DNA of 64,000 bases from Bin103 sp002238925 (GCA_965208065.1 OZ242313.1:1860001-1924000), one strand, 5' to 3'; shown: positions 33,835 through 42,944, numbered from the stretch's first letter. Numbers and translations: made by a program. The notes: a model not told the origin generated them from the letters alone.

Positions 33835-34656
33835 ATGAGTACCGAAAATAATACCGCAGTTATGGAGCAAGAAGTTCTCAGACTGGCGTACGAGGAATCG
33901 GGTAAAGGGGTGCGTCGAGTACCATTAGACCTTGTATTCGCTCTGCCGTCAGTCAAATCGCAGATTCATTCTGCCAATGAGATACCGGACGATTTGATTC
34001 GTATTCTCGTCGAATTACAGCAGGATCGATATATCATCGTTCACGATTTGGACATGCAGCGCTCATTGAGCGGCGAGTGGATGGTCTTCAATCAGGGTAA
34101 TCCTGCCGTCTCGTTGACCGAGCTTGGAAAGCAATGGATGCTTTCAACAGGTCGCGCTACGCTTGGTAGTCCAAACGAACAATCCCCCGACCGCGACCAA
34201 AACGGATATGAGCTGTCGATCAATCCAACCGCGTTCAAGATTCCACGAGACGCGAGTCATTCGGAGCAGGGCTTGTTGGTAGCTGTAATGATGCCATTCA
34301 AGAGAGAATTCGATAGTGTCTACGAGACTATCGAATCAGTGTGCGGAAAACTCGGCATGACTGCCCGCAAGGCTAATGATATGTGGGAAGATCAAACAAT
34401 TATCCAAGATATATTCACCCTACTATACCAGGCTGATATTGTTGTCGTGGATTTTAGCGGCAGCAATCCGAACGTGATGTATGAGACTGGAATCGCACAT
34501 TTGCTTGGAAGAGAAGTAGTCCCGTTAGCCCAAAACATCGAAAGCGATGTGCCGTTCGATATGCGTCATCATAGGGTTCTTCAATACGTAGCGAACAAAC
34601 AGGGGCTTGACGAGTTAGGAGAAAAATTGCTAAACAAGCTTCAGCAATATTCTTGA
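33835..34656 (+). CDS. Winged-helix plus nucleoside deoxyribosyltransferase/TIR-like protein, candidate defence effector
   Basis: From ATG 33835 the product has 273 residues (an in-frame GTG at 33781 adds 18). Residues ~1-100 look like a winged-helix domain (EVLRLAYEESG, PDDLIRILVELQQDRYIIVH, SLTELGKQWML). The C-terminal domain reads GLLVAVMMPFKREFDSVYET, MWEDQTIIQDIFTLLYQADI and VVVDFSGSNPNVMYETGIAH, then LLGREVVPLAQ. This is the Rossmann-like nucleoside 2-deoxyribosyltransferase/TIR-related fold, with the catalytic-type Glu in NVMYETGIAH. It is much lower in GC than its neighbours and sits between restriction genes, so an NAD- or nucleotide-degrading immune role is plausible but unproven. 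Confidence 0.65.
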   Translation: MSTENNTAVMEQEVLRLAYEESGKGVRRVPLDLVFALPSVKSQIHSANEIPDDLIRILVELQQDRYIIVHDLDMQRSLSGEWMVFNQGNPAVSLTELGKQWMLSTGRATLGSPNEQSPDRDQNGYELSINPTAFKIPRDASHSEQGLLVAVMMPFKREFDSVYETIESVCGKLGMTARKANDMWEDQTIIQDIFTLLYQADIVVVDFSGSNPNVMYETGIAHLLGREVVPLAQNIESDVPFDMRHHRVLQYVANKQGLDELGEKLLNKLQQYS

Positions 34657-34670
34657 GCGTTGCAATGGGG

Positions 34671-34696
34671 GGCGGGCCGGAGAACCCGTGCCCGCC
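34671..34696 (+). terminator. Hairpin after the effector-like gene
   Basis: GGCGGGC at 34671-34677 pairs perfectly with GCCCGCC at 34690-34696, just past the stop at 34656. There is no T-run after it, so termination is possible but not certain. Confidence 0.4.
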
Positions 34697-34819
34697 GTTA
34701 TATCGACGAATGATAGTAACAGAGAGATTGTGACCATTGGAATCGAAGGTTACGATAACCTTCCCACGGGACAATATGGAGCAGAAGTTCGGTGCCGTTG
34801 CGCTCGCGAACCTCAACGA

Positions 34820-35452
34820 TCACGTTGCCGGAGATAGCAATTCCATCGTCCGGTAGCGCACCGTGAGGGTCCACTTTTGGACGACGCGCCCCGGAGCGAA
34901 TAGGGAGACGGCCACATGTTCCCTGGTGATGCGGTCCTGCAGCCGGGCATTGCTGCGCGGCGTTGCTTCATCCAGTGGTGTACCGAGCACGGCGATCATG
35001 CGGCCGCCGCGTTCTATGGCCGTCGCGTGGGCAACCGTGTCCGTACCCAGTACCAACCCGCGGAGCACGGCGATGTCACGGTTCACCAGCTCACATGCCA
35101 ACCGTCGAGTCCTCCGGACCCCGCCGGCGAAAGGGTGGCGCGATCCGACCACCAAGGTGATGCGCCCGGCCGCGAAGATGGATTGATCGCCGCCCACCCA
35201 CAGCTTTTGCGGAGCGTTTTTCTGTTCAAGCTCGTTGAGTGGACCGATCAAATCCTCGACCGACCTTGGTCATGGTCTCAGCCGCGTGTCCGCCGCTGTG
35301 GATGGACTGTCGGTTGCTGGCTTCGTCGCCCGTGACGGAGGCGGCTCCTCCCACGCGGTGCCCATGGCCCCGAGTGTCCGAGCAATATCGGCAGTTGGCA
35401 AGTACGCAGTGACGTCGTCGAGTTCAGCACGCATCGGCGAGGGCGAGCCCAC
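34820..35452 (-). pseudogene. DprA-like gene remnant, N-terminal and Rossmann part
   Basis: One minus-strand frame reads LDDVTAYLPTADIARTLGAM, a TGA at 35270, then LIGPLNELEQKNAPQKLWVG, VVGSRHPFAGGVRRTRRLAC, VLRGLVLGTDTVAHATAIER and AVLGTPLDEATPRSNARLQD. These are the Rossmann-fold blocks of DprA/Smf (GSR..S, SGLA.G.D..AH, AVLG.Pld). It carries an in-frame stop and ends at RTMELLSPAT, where a 1-base shift would continue VIVE. The C-terminal part is missing; a fragment of it lies at 31082-31191. DprA normally loads RecA on incoming DNA. Confidence 0.75.
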
Positions 35453-35786
35453 GACTGAGCCCGAGTGGCTTGGCCGGAGCGCATGCCTTCGGATTTGCGA
35501 AACATCCTTGACCCTCCGGTACCGTCGTGAACGCCGAGCGTCGGCTGCGTCGCAAGATGGTCATTGGTTGTCTCGCCGAGACGGTTGACCACCTGGATTC
35601 CGGCCTCCGTGACCTTGTCCGGGGCCTTTGCCGAGGTTCTCCCACCGACCTTCACGTGAAGGGGCTCGTCGTCGGCACCGGATGTCCCAAGTATGGACAT
35701 GATGTCCAGTTGCTGTATAGATTTCGGTGCATGGAATCGCGAGCGCCGGGCGCTTCGCCACTCCTCGGCTGGGCGGTGGCGTATAG
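35453..35786. other. Non-coding stretch with diverged repeat R2
   Basis: The region upstream of the Res gene has no convincing gene. It contains R2 (35528-35760), whose three blocks correspond to those in 31203-31340. The minus-strand frame 35278-35700 has no domain resemblance. Confidence 0.5.
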
Positions 35787-38696
35787 ATGACGGCCCATCA
35801 GGCGCGGCAGGGTGTGAGTGAAGTCGGTCTCTCCAGCGCTGAGCGCGATTGGATTCTGCACACCCCGTACGCCGAACCGACTCGGCACTGGCAACTGGAT
35901 GACCACGGTCGAGCCATGAGCAGCACGAGGCCGGGGCGACGCCCTAGCTCCACTCAACTACCGGTACCAAAGCCCAAAGGCGATGAAACCGATTGGACGC
36001 CGCCGGATCCGTTGATCGAGCCGCACGGCACAATCAACGAAATCCGCCAGCATGTTGGCGCGTGGCGCGCGGGCCACTGGAAGGGGGTTGCTCCCCGCGT
36101 TCGGCACCTATTGGAGTATTGGGCGCGCGAAGGTACGGCGATGCGACCGTTCTGGTGCCAGCGCGAAGCGATAGAAACCGTGATCTGGCTCTTCGACGCC
36201 GGACGGACACAAGCACCCAGGGCGTACGCGATGCTCGCCGAGCAGCTCGAACAGACCAACCGTCGATGGAATGAGGGCATCCCACGCATCGCCCTGAAGA
36301 TGGCGACGGGCACCGGCAAGACGAATCTGATGGCGATGATCGCGTTGTGGTGGACTGCCCGCCACCCGGACGGGCCTGTCGATTTTCTCGTGTTGACACC
36401 AGGGCTGACTATCCGCGAGCGCTTGCAGGTTCTGGCGAACAGGGACAGTGAGGTGTGGGATTCGATCGCACCACGCGGATTTGACAGCGACGTGAACCGG
36501 ATGCGCTGGACGATTATCAACTTCCAGGCCTTCCAGCGTCAGTCCGTGCTCGATGTTGGCGGTAAGCCGGCTTCAGGAAAGGAGAAGAAGCTGCTATACG
36601 GCCCAGGTCGGAAGCCGGAACTGGAATCGTGGCGGGAAAGCGACGCTGACATGCTCGACCGCCTCTTGAAGGCGCATCGTGACGGCAGCGCCATCGCGGT
36701 GATCAACGACGAAGCGCACCACTGCTACACGTTGCAAGGGGTGAGTCTCACCAAGAGCACGGCGGACATTGAGGAGAAGGATGACCGCAAGCGCGCCGAG
36801 TTGTGGTTCGGGGCCTTGCGCCCTCTCCGTGCCAGCGGTCGACTGGCGCAGGTCTTCGATCTGTCGGCGACCCCGATGTGGCTCCGCCGGCCGGCGTCCT
36901 TGGAAGCCGAGACCTTTCCGTGGACCGTCTCGGATTTCTCCCTGCTCGACGCTGTGGAGTCGGGTCTGGTCAAGGTACCGCGGGTCCCGGTCGACGACCA
37001 GATTGAGGAGGATGGGCAGCCGGTCCACCTACAACCTCGCTACCGAAACGTCTATCTCCATAACGAAAAACGGGCCATCAGCGAACCTCTCGCGCCGGAG
37101 GTGGCCGAGCCCTTGCACCAGCTCTACGAGCATTACGTCAGTGAACGTCCGGCGTACATCGAGAAGGGGCGTACGCCGGTGATGATCATCGTCGCCAACA
37201 CGATCGAGAACGCGACCGCTCTGCACCGGTACGTCGCCGGCTACAAGGACGGCTCGATCTGGAAGCCGGGAAATCTGGACATCTTTTCGAATGTCGAGCG
37301 GGAGCTAGGGAAGCCGAACCCCGTCCCGGTGACTGTCCTTGTCCATTCGCGGCTCGACGAACCGGCTGACAGCAACGCTGGGGCAATCGCAAAGGCGATC
37401 GCCAACCAAGCAGAGTTGTTCGCGCCGAACGCCGGAACGGCCGACGAGAGGCGCTTGGCGATTCGCGACGTGTTCATGACCGTCGGCCAGAAGGGTGAAG
37501 CCGGTGAGGCAATCTGCTGCGTGATTTCGGTCGGCATGCTCACGGAGGGCTGGGACGCGCGCAACGTGACCCACGTGTTCGGCTACCGGGCCTTCGGCAG
37601 CCAGTTGCTGTGTGAGCAGGTGGCCGGGCGAGCGTTGCGCAAGACCGCCTTCACTGGTGACGATGAGCGTCAGCCAATCGAATACGCCAACTTGTTCGGC
37701 GTTCCCTTCGCTTGGTCAGGAGGGAAAGGCGGGGGTATGCCGCCCGTGCCGGTCGAGCCGCAGGAGGTCTACACGGTTCCCGGTCATGAGCGTTTCCGCC
37801 TGTGCTTTCCTCACGTGGCGGGATACGCGCCGGGGCGCACCCGCCCGCGATGGTGCATCGATCCTCATGAAGTCAGCGGCTATCGTGTGCGTCCCCGGCA
37901 ATCTCTGACGAGTACCATCGAAGGACCGCTCGGCGGAACTATCGAGATTCCGACCCAATCTGACGACGAGCGCACTGCCGGCTGGAAGGCTGCGGCTCAG
38001 TTGGTGCCGAAACTCGACGGTGGTACCGCCCACCGTCGTGGCGCATTCCTGGACAGCCTGGAAATCATTTCGGCGTGCCTGTCACTCATGCAGTGCGACG
38101 ACTGGACCGACCTGCAATTCGATCATTCCGCGTTGGAGACCATCGCCACGCACGTGCAACGCATCGACGGCGAACCCTTTGTCGGCCCGGTGTTCGACGA
38201 TCAGCACGAACCCGGCCGTCCCCGCACGACCGACACCGGGAACGTCCTATTCAAGACCACCCTTCGCTTCTGGCACGCCGCCGAACACTCCGAGTTGAAC
38301 GCCGCCGCCTGCCACACCAGTCAGGAGGCTACGTTGGCCAAGGTTCTCGACCATCATCCGGATATCGTGGCGTGGGTGCGCAATTTCCGACTGGGATGGT
38401 CGGTACCCTGGTTCGACGCCTCTAGAAATTCCTGGGCAAGAATGGAACCGGACTTCATCGCCAAGGCGGGGCCGCAGACCGCGAATGGTCGCGACCGCTT
38501 CCTGATCATTGAGTTCAAGGGACTGAAGGCTGGAGAGGCGAGCGAGGTCGCGAAGCGGAAGTACCTGGAGCGTTATTGGGTTCCCGCCGTCTCGAGAGCG
38601 TCGGCGGACCGTGAGGATTACGGTGAATGGCATGCCGTCTGGATAGAACGAATCGCCGAGGCACACGCCCGGATCACCAGCGCGTGCAGGAGATGA
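35787..38696 (+). CDS. Type III-like restriction enzyme helicase/nuclease subunit (BPTD_3080-like)
   Basis: This 969-residue protein opens with ILHTPYAEPTRHWQLDDHGR and GRRPSS, the usual start of the BPTD_3080-type restriction proteins. It has a helicase core with Walker A KMATGTGKTNLMAMI (near 170-184), a DEAH-type box INDEAHHCY (near 305), motif III FDLSATPMW and motif VI-like FGSQLLCEQVAGRALRK. C-terminal is WARMEPDFIAKAG, then RFLIIEFKGLKAGEASEVAK. This PD-(D/E)xK-like pattern (PDF...IEFKG) is the probable nuclease. It is followed within 10 bases by the Mod gene, making a two-gene restriction system. Confidence 0.87.
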   Translation: MTAHQARQGVSEVGLSSAERDWILHTPYAEPTRHWQLDDHGRAMSSTRPGRRPSSTQLPVPKPKGDETDWTPPDPLIEPHGTINEIRQHVGAWRAGHWKGVAPRVRHLLEYWAREGTAMRPFWCQREAIETVIWLFDAGRTQAPRAYAMLAEQLEQTNRRWNEGIPRIALKMATGTGKTNLMAMIALWWTARHPDGPVDFLVLTPGLTIRERLQVLANRDSEVWDSIAPRGFDSDVNRMRWTIINFQAFQRQSVLDVGGKPASGKEKKLLYGPGRKPELESWRESDADMLDRLLKAHRDGSAIAVINDEAHHCYTLQGVSLTKSTADIEEKDDRKRAELWFGALRPLRASGRLAQVFDLSATPMWLRRPASLEAETFPWTVSDFSLLDAVESGLVKVPRVPVDDQIEEDGQPVHLQPRYRNVYLHNEKRAISEPLAPEVAEPLHQLYEHYVSERPAYIEKGRTPVMIIVANTIENATALHRYVAGYKDGSIWKPGNLDIFSNVERELGKPNPVPVTVLVHSRLDEPADSNAGAIAKAIANQAELFAPNAGTADERRLAIRDVFMTVGQKGEAGEAICCVISVGMLTEGWDARNVTHVFGYRAFGSQLLCEQVAGRALRKTAFTGDDERQPIEYANLFGVPFAWSGGKGGGMPPVPVEPQEVYTVPGHERFRLCFPHVAGYAPGRTRPRWCIDPHEVSGYRVRPRQSLTSTIEGPLGGTIEIPTQSDDERTAGWKAAAQLVPKLDGGTAHRRGAFLDSLEIISACLSLMQCDDWTDLQFDHSALETIATHVQRIDGEPFVGPVFDDQHEPGRPRTTDTGNVLFKTTLRFWHAAEHSELNAAACHTSQEATLAKVLDHHPDIVAWVRNFRLGWSVPWFDASRNSWARMEPDFIAKAGPQTANGRDRFLIIEFKGLKAGEASEVAKRKYLERYWVPAVSRASADREDYGEWHAVWIERIAEAHARITSACRR

Positions 38697-38706
38697 ACCT
38701 AAAGAG

Positions 38707-41274
38707 ATGAAAGCAAAGACCACCAAGGCCTACAAGCACGAGGCTGCCAGACGGACGAACATACCGACCGACCGGAATAAGGTATTCATGACTGACGAAG
38801 ACCGCGAGAAGGTTCCGTTCTCGCCAGAACCGGCCGGAACCGGGGGCCCGGTCCTCAGTTGGCGCCGCGGTCCGGGAGTCCGCAACATCAACACCGACGC
38901 CCTGCCCCTCTACATCCACGAGAAGGTCAGCCCGTCCGCCTTCGTTGAGCAGCTATCGCGGGACACCGAGCAGATGGACTGGTCCGCCGAGTTCAACGGA
39001 CTGCCCGAGGACGCAAAGTACGATTGGTACAAGTACAAGGGGAACTGGTCGAACCGGATCATCCGCGGGAACTCCGTCGACGTGATGGCGTCTCTTGCGG
39101 CCAAGGAGGGCATGATCGGACAAGTGCAGATGGTGTACTTCGATCCGCCCTATGGGATCAACTTTGCCAGCAACTACCAGTCCAGCACCCGGAAGCGCGG
39201 CGATAGCCACCCGCCCATCGAAGCACCGTCGCGAAAAGCTTTTCGTGACTCTTACGTTGATGGCCGGCATTCCTACATGGACGCCGTGTTCAGGGTGGCG
39301 GTACATGCACGTGCCTTGTTGGCCGAGACAGGCCACTTTTTCCTTCAGATCGGCACTGAGAATGTGCATCGTCTCTCCATCGTGCTTGACGAGGTATTTG
39401 GGGCCGAGAATCGGGTAGCGACGATCTCCTTTGCGAAGTCCGGTGCGACCTCTGCAAGACATCTGTCGCAAGTTGCGGACTTCCTGCTCTGGTACGCGAG
39501 AGACAAGGGACAGCTCAAGTTCCATCAACTCTACGAGCCGCTTACCCGGAAGCAGAAGCTCGAACACATGAGTTCGTATGCTATGGTGGAGCTATCCAAC
39601 GGAACGAGCCAGAACCTGACTCCGGACGAGCGTGACGATCCGGATGCGCATCTCCCAAGAGGGGCCAGATTATTCAGAAGAATGCCACTTACGTCCCAAG
39701 GCGAGTCACCCACGCCGGGACGTTCCGATGGCTACACCTGGGACGGAACTGAGTTTCCTTGCCCGCCGGGTAGCCACTGGAGAGTTGACAATCCCGACGG
39801 CTTGGACCGGCTCGCGGCCAAGGGCCGCCTGATTACGGCGGGGAATGAAAACCTGAGCTGGAAGCGCTACGAGGATGAGATCCCGGGGAGGCAAATTCAC
39901 AATCTCTGGCACGAGCAGCAGTCGCCCACCGACATGCACTACGTCGTGGAGACGGCGGAACGCACTATCGAGCGCTGTATTCTGATGACCACTGACCCAG
40001 GCGACTTGGTGCTCGATCCGACCTGCGGGTCCGGCACGACGGCCGTCGTGGCGGAGCGCTGGGGGCGGCGTTGGACCACTATCGACGCATCGGCGATCCC
40101 AGTCGCCCTCTGCCGTCAACGCATCCTCTCCTCGGTGCACAAGTGGCACCTGACTCTCGATGACTCCGAAGGCCAGCTTGAGGAGGCACAGCTCTCCGGA
40201 AGGCTGGAGGAATTCCAGAAGGCCCGGGGGCCGCTTCGGGTTGGAGCCGATCCGGCCACCGGATTCGTCTATGAACGGGTGCCGTACGTCTCGGCAGCCA
40301 GATTGGCCTACGATCAGCCGCCCGAGGCGACGCTGCTCGTGAATCGGCCAATCTTAAAGAAAGGAGTGAAGCGGATCAGCGCACCCTTTACCGTCGAGTC
40401 CCACTCCCCGTGGGTGTACGTGTCTCCGAGCGCACTCCCGGAGACGGACGTACATGCTACCGAGCGTGAAACCGGTATCCGGGAGAACGTCGTCAACGCA
40501 CTGGGGATCGTCGGCATCCCCGCTTCTGACGGCACCCGGCGATCGCGGTGGCGGTTCGACAGCATCGAACTATGGGATGACGGGGAGGATCCATCGAGCC
40601 ACATTACCCACGAGGCGACGTTGCGCGGTTCCAACGATCGCGTTGCCATCGCCGCCGTTCCAGACGACTGTACTGCCGGTACTACGCTGATCGACACAGC
40701 GGCTAGAGTCGCCGCGAGCCGAGATTTTCGCAAGCTTGTCGTCGTCGCCTTCCATTTCGAGGCTGACGTGAGGAACGAGCGACGAGGCAAGCTGGAGATC
40801 GTTATCGTACGAGCCAACCGTGATCTGACCATCGACGAGCTGAAAACCGGCAAGAAAGACCATGCGTTCGTCTTGGTAGGTGAACCTGACGTGGAGACGA
40901 TCGAGCTTCCGACGGGCAAGTGGCAGGTGACGATCAAGGGGTACAACGTATATGACCCCGGTTCCGGCAACGTGCGAGCTGGGGGAAAGCCCACCGACAT
41001 CGACTGTTGGATGCTCGACACGGACTACGACGGCACCTCCTTCTTTGCACGGCGGATCCACTTCCCGGCAAAGTCGACCGACAGACAGATCAAGAGATTC
41101 AGGGGCGAATTGGGCAGTAGGGTTGACCCCGCACAGTGGGCATTCATGGAGTCGCTGACCTCGGCGCCGTTTCCCCGGCCGACCGGAGGGCGTGTCGCCG
41201 TGCGCATCGTCACGGCGTTCGGCGACGAAATGCTGACCGTACTGACGTTATCTCCTTTAGACCCGAAGAGGTAG
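38707..41274 (+). CDS. Site-specific DNA methyltransferase (type III Mod-like)
   Basis: This 855-residue methyltransferase has catalytic motif IV FDPPYGINFASNYQ near 144-157. AdoMet motif I, LDPTCGSGTTAVVAERWGRR, comes later near 435-454, the beta-class order typical of type III Mod enzymes. Between and after them are target-recognition-like regions (GNENLSWKRYEDEIPGRQIH, LWHEQQSPTDMHYVVET). It partners with the Res gene upstream. Its last ~8 residues overlap the end of a truncated permease on the other strand, so the natural 3' end may have been changed by a junction near 41255-41274. Confidence 0.88.
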   Translation: MKAKTTKAYKHEAARRTNIPTDRNKVFMTDEDREKVPFSPEPAGTGGPVLSWRRGPGVRNINTDALPLYIHEKVSPSAFVEQLSRDTEQMDWSAEFNGLPEDAKYDWYKYKGNWSNRIIRGNSVDVMASLAAKEGMIGQVQMVYFDPPYGINFASNYQSSTRKRGDSHPPIEAPSRKAFRDSYVDGRHSYMDAVFRVAVHARALLAETGHFFLQIGTENVHRLSIVLDEVFGAENRVATISFAKSGATSARHLSQVADFLLWYARDKGQLKFHQLYEPLTRKQKLEHMSSYAMVELSNGTSQNLTPDERDDPDAHLPRGARLFRRMPLTSQGESPTPGRSDGYTWDGTEFPCPPGSHWRVDNPDGLDRLAAKGRLITAGNENLSWKRYEDEIPGRQIHNLWHEQQSPTDMHYVVETAERTIERCILMTTDPGDLVLDPTCGSGTTAVVAERWGRRWTTIDASAIPVALCRQRILSSVHKWHLTLDDSEGQLEEAQLSGRLEEFQKARGPLRVGADPATGFVYERVPYVSAARLAYDQPPEATLLVNRPILKKGVKRISAPFTVESHSPWVYVSPSALPETDVHATERETGIRENVVNALGIVGIPASDGTRRSRWRFDSIELWDDGEDPSSHITHEATLRGSNDRVAIAAVPDDCTAGTTLIDTAARVAASRDFRKLVVVAFHFEADVRNERRGKLEIVIVRANRDLTIDELKTGKKDHAFVLVGEPDVETIELPTGKWQVTIKGYNVYDPGSGNVRAGGKPTDIDCWMLDTDYDGTSFFARRIHFPAKSTDRQIKRFRGELGSRVDPAQWAFMESLTSAPFPRPTGGRVAVRIVTAFGDEMLTVLTLSPLDPKR

Positions 41275-41758
41275 AAGAACAGCATTATCAGCACGTGCGC
41301 CAGCAGGAAGTTCGGCATGGCAAGTCCCACGAAGTCGTACACGGTAAAGCCGCAATCGGCAAACGAGTACTGGTGGGTGGCCGAATAGATTCCTATCGGG
41401 ACGGTGACAGCGTAGACGAACAGCAGTGTCAACACGGAGATCGTCACGGTCAACGGCAGATGGTCCTTCAGCAGCACCTCCACGGGCTTGGCATAAATGA
41501 ACGAGTAACCCATGTCACCGCGCACGATCTTGCCGATCCAGCGCAGGTATTGCAGGTAGATCGGCCGGTCCAAGCCATACTGATGCCGCAGCGCTTCAAT
41601 CTCCGCCTGGTCCACCTCGGTGCCGCGCGCCTGCAGCCCCGCGATGTAGTCGTCGAGATAGTCGCCGGGCGGCAACTGGATGATCACGAAGGCGCATACC
41701 GAGACCCGGCGAGCACGACGACCATCACGCCAATGCGTCGGAGGATATACGCCAACAT
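41265..41758 (-). pseudogene. Peptide-type ABC permease (DppB-like), frameshifted and 3'-truncated
   Basis: ATG 41758 opens MLAYILRRIGVMVVVLAG, then shifts frame at GCCGGGTCTCGG. One missing G would restore VSVCAFVIIQLPPGDYLDDY. The second frame continues as HQYGLDRPIYLQYLRWIGKI, VPIGIYSATHQYSFADCGFT and GLAMPNFLLAHVLIMLFFYL, then is cut off inside the third membrane segment by the end of the methyltransferase gene. It is related to the intact permease at 45369-46364 (both have PIGIYSATHQYS). It is not functional. Confidence 0.88.
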
Positions 41759-41879
41759 GTGCGACACCAGCTTATTCCGGTTACCCGTTCCACGCAATCC
41801 GGCTCAGGAGCTCAGGACATGCAACCATGCCGGCTTCTCCGGGGTTCGAGAGGACGTGCTCGGACGGAGCGGCGGTATC

Positions 41880-42134
41880 GGTGTAAAACATTCAGAAGGG
41901 GTGAATCTCGAAGCGCCATGCACGACGACCGATGGATCCGGCGACCGGTGGTACACCCTGTCGAACCGAAGCGATGGCGACACCGCAGCAGGTGGCGGTG
42001 GGGATGGCCGCTGGCAACTCATGGGAGGCACCGGCAAGTACGCCGGCGTGACCGGCACCTGCACCTACGACACCTCGTACCTCACGCAGGAACGGGTGGT
42101 GACGGAGGCCAAGTGTGCCTGGGAGAGGAGCTGA
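41880..42134 (+). pseudogene. 3' fragment of a small secreted beta-rich protein gene
   Basis: The frame ends NLEAPCTTTDGSGDRWYTLS, then GRWQLMGGTGKYAGVTGTCT and YDTSYLTQERVVTEAKCAWE, stop at 42132. GGTGKYAGVTGTCTY is the common repeat of lipocalin-like beta-barrel secreted proteins. The 5' part is not recognisable; upstream sequence is the permease remnant. It abuts the second VapBC repeat. Confidence 0.5.
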
Positions 42135-42141
42135 GGCGCTG

Positions 42142-42384
42142 CAACTCACCCAAGTCAGCGTCGCACGTCAACTCGGTATCAGTCAGGACGGGGTGTCACG
42201 GCTGGAGCAGCGCAGCGATCTGCTGCTTTCCACGCTGCGCAGGACCGTCGAGGCGATGGGCGGTAAGCTCTCGCTGATCGCCACGTTCCCCCGACCGTCC
42301 GCCGGTCGAGCCCTCCGGCATCGCGGACGGCAACTCCGGCGCCTGAACCCGGTCGCGCTACCGATCGCTTGCGGGCAGCGGTAG
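42142..42384 (+). pseudogene. higA fragment, copy B
   Basis: LTQVSVARQLGISQDGVSRL, EQRSDLLLSTLRRTVEAMGG and KLSLIATFP match the intact HigA at 27841-28170. The N-terminal 43 residues are missing. A one-base change shifts the frame after TFP, so the end reads RPSAGRALRHRG instead of DRPPVELSG. The higB toxin is absent from this copy. Confidence 0.88.
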
Positions 42385-42744
42385 GGGAGAGCCTATTTCC
42401 AGTTGGTTGGCACAGCGGGCGAGGGGAGTGTCGTAAGTGGCAAGCTGAGCGCCTGCCGCGTGCGCGGCGGCCAGCAGCGCGGTGTCCACCCAGCCGATTC
42501 CGGTTCCCGCGAGGTAGTGGTTGCGAATGAAGACGTACAGTTGCTCCGGTGAGGCCGGGGCGCACCACGGCAGCGCGTGGAGGAGTGTCTCGTTCTCGGC
42601 AGAGAGACCGCCGAGCAGCAATTCGCCGACCACGAACGGGTGTACCAGCGCCTGGCCGCTCGCGATCCAGGGCTGCGCCACCAAACCGGCTTCCTCACCG
42701 CGCAGGAACCTGAGCCACACGCTGGTGTCGATCAGTATGGTCAA
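42358..42744 (-). CDS. vapC: PIN-domain toxin VapC, copy B
   Basis: This intact 128-residue paralogue of the toxin at 28182-28568 has the same acidic positions (D6, E41, the Asp of GWVDTALL and the Asp of ATYDTPL). Seven substitutions cluster at 71-77 and 110-114 (D71V, S75N, H77Y; H110R, S113N, H114Q) besides K50E. It overlaps its antitoxin by four bases. With an identical antitoxin, cross-neutralisation between the copies is expected. Confidence 0.88.
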   Translation of the reverse strand: MTILIDTSVWLRFLRGEEAGLVAQPWIASGQALVHPFVVGELLLGGLSAENETLLHALPWCAPASPEQLYVFIRNHYLAGTGIGWVDTALLAAAHAAGAQLATYDTPLARCANQLEIGSPLPLPASDR

Positions 42745-42944
42745 CTTGGATCCGGCGCGGCGCGCCGCCGTGCGACCGGCACCAGATCCGGCTGCGAGCC
42801 GAACGCCTCGCCGAGCCTGCGGCGCCGGTCGGCATTGATCAGCTCCTGCAAACCGAGTTCCAGCACGGCGGTCTTGGTCTTGCCCCGATGGAGCGCCATC
42901 GCCTCGCGCACCAGCCCGTCGTCAAGGTTTATGGTGGTCTTCAT
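42741..42944 (-). CDS. vapB: VapB-type antitoxin (ribbon-helix-helix), copy B
   Basis: From ATG 42944 the 67-residue protein is identical to the antitoxin at 28565-28768 (MKTTINLDDGLVREAMALHR start). The longer frame to 43082 is an extension with no counterpart in copy A and was not used. The CCATATCTGCCCATATCCA repeat upstream is conserved in this copy. Confidence 0.88.
   Translation of the reverse strand: MKTTINLDDGLVREAMALHRGKTKTAVLELGLQELINADRRRRLGEAFGSQPDLVPVARRRAAPDPS

Noticed and set aside
35278..35700. 140-codon minus-strand frame upstream of the Res gene
   Set aside because: No domain resemblance; R1/R2 similarity here is at DNA level in other frames, pointing to non-coding sequence.
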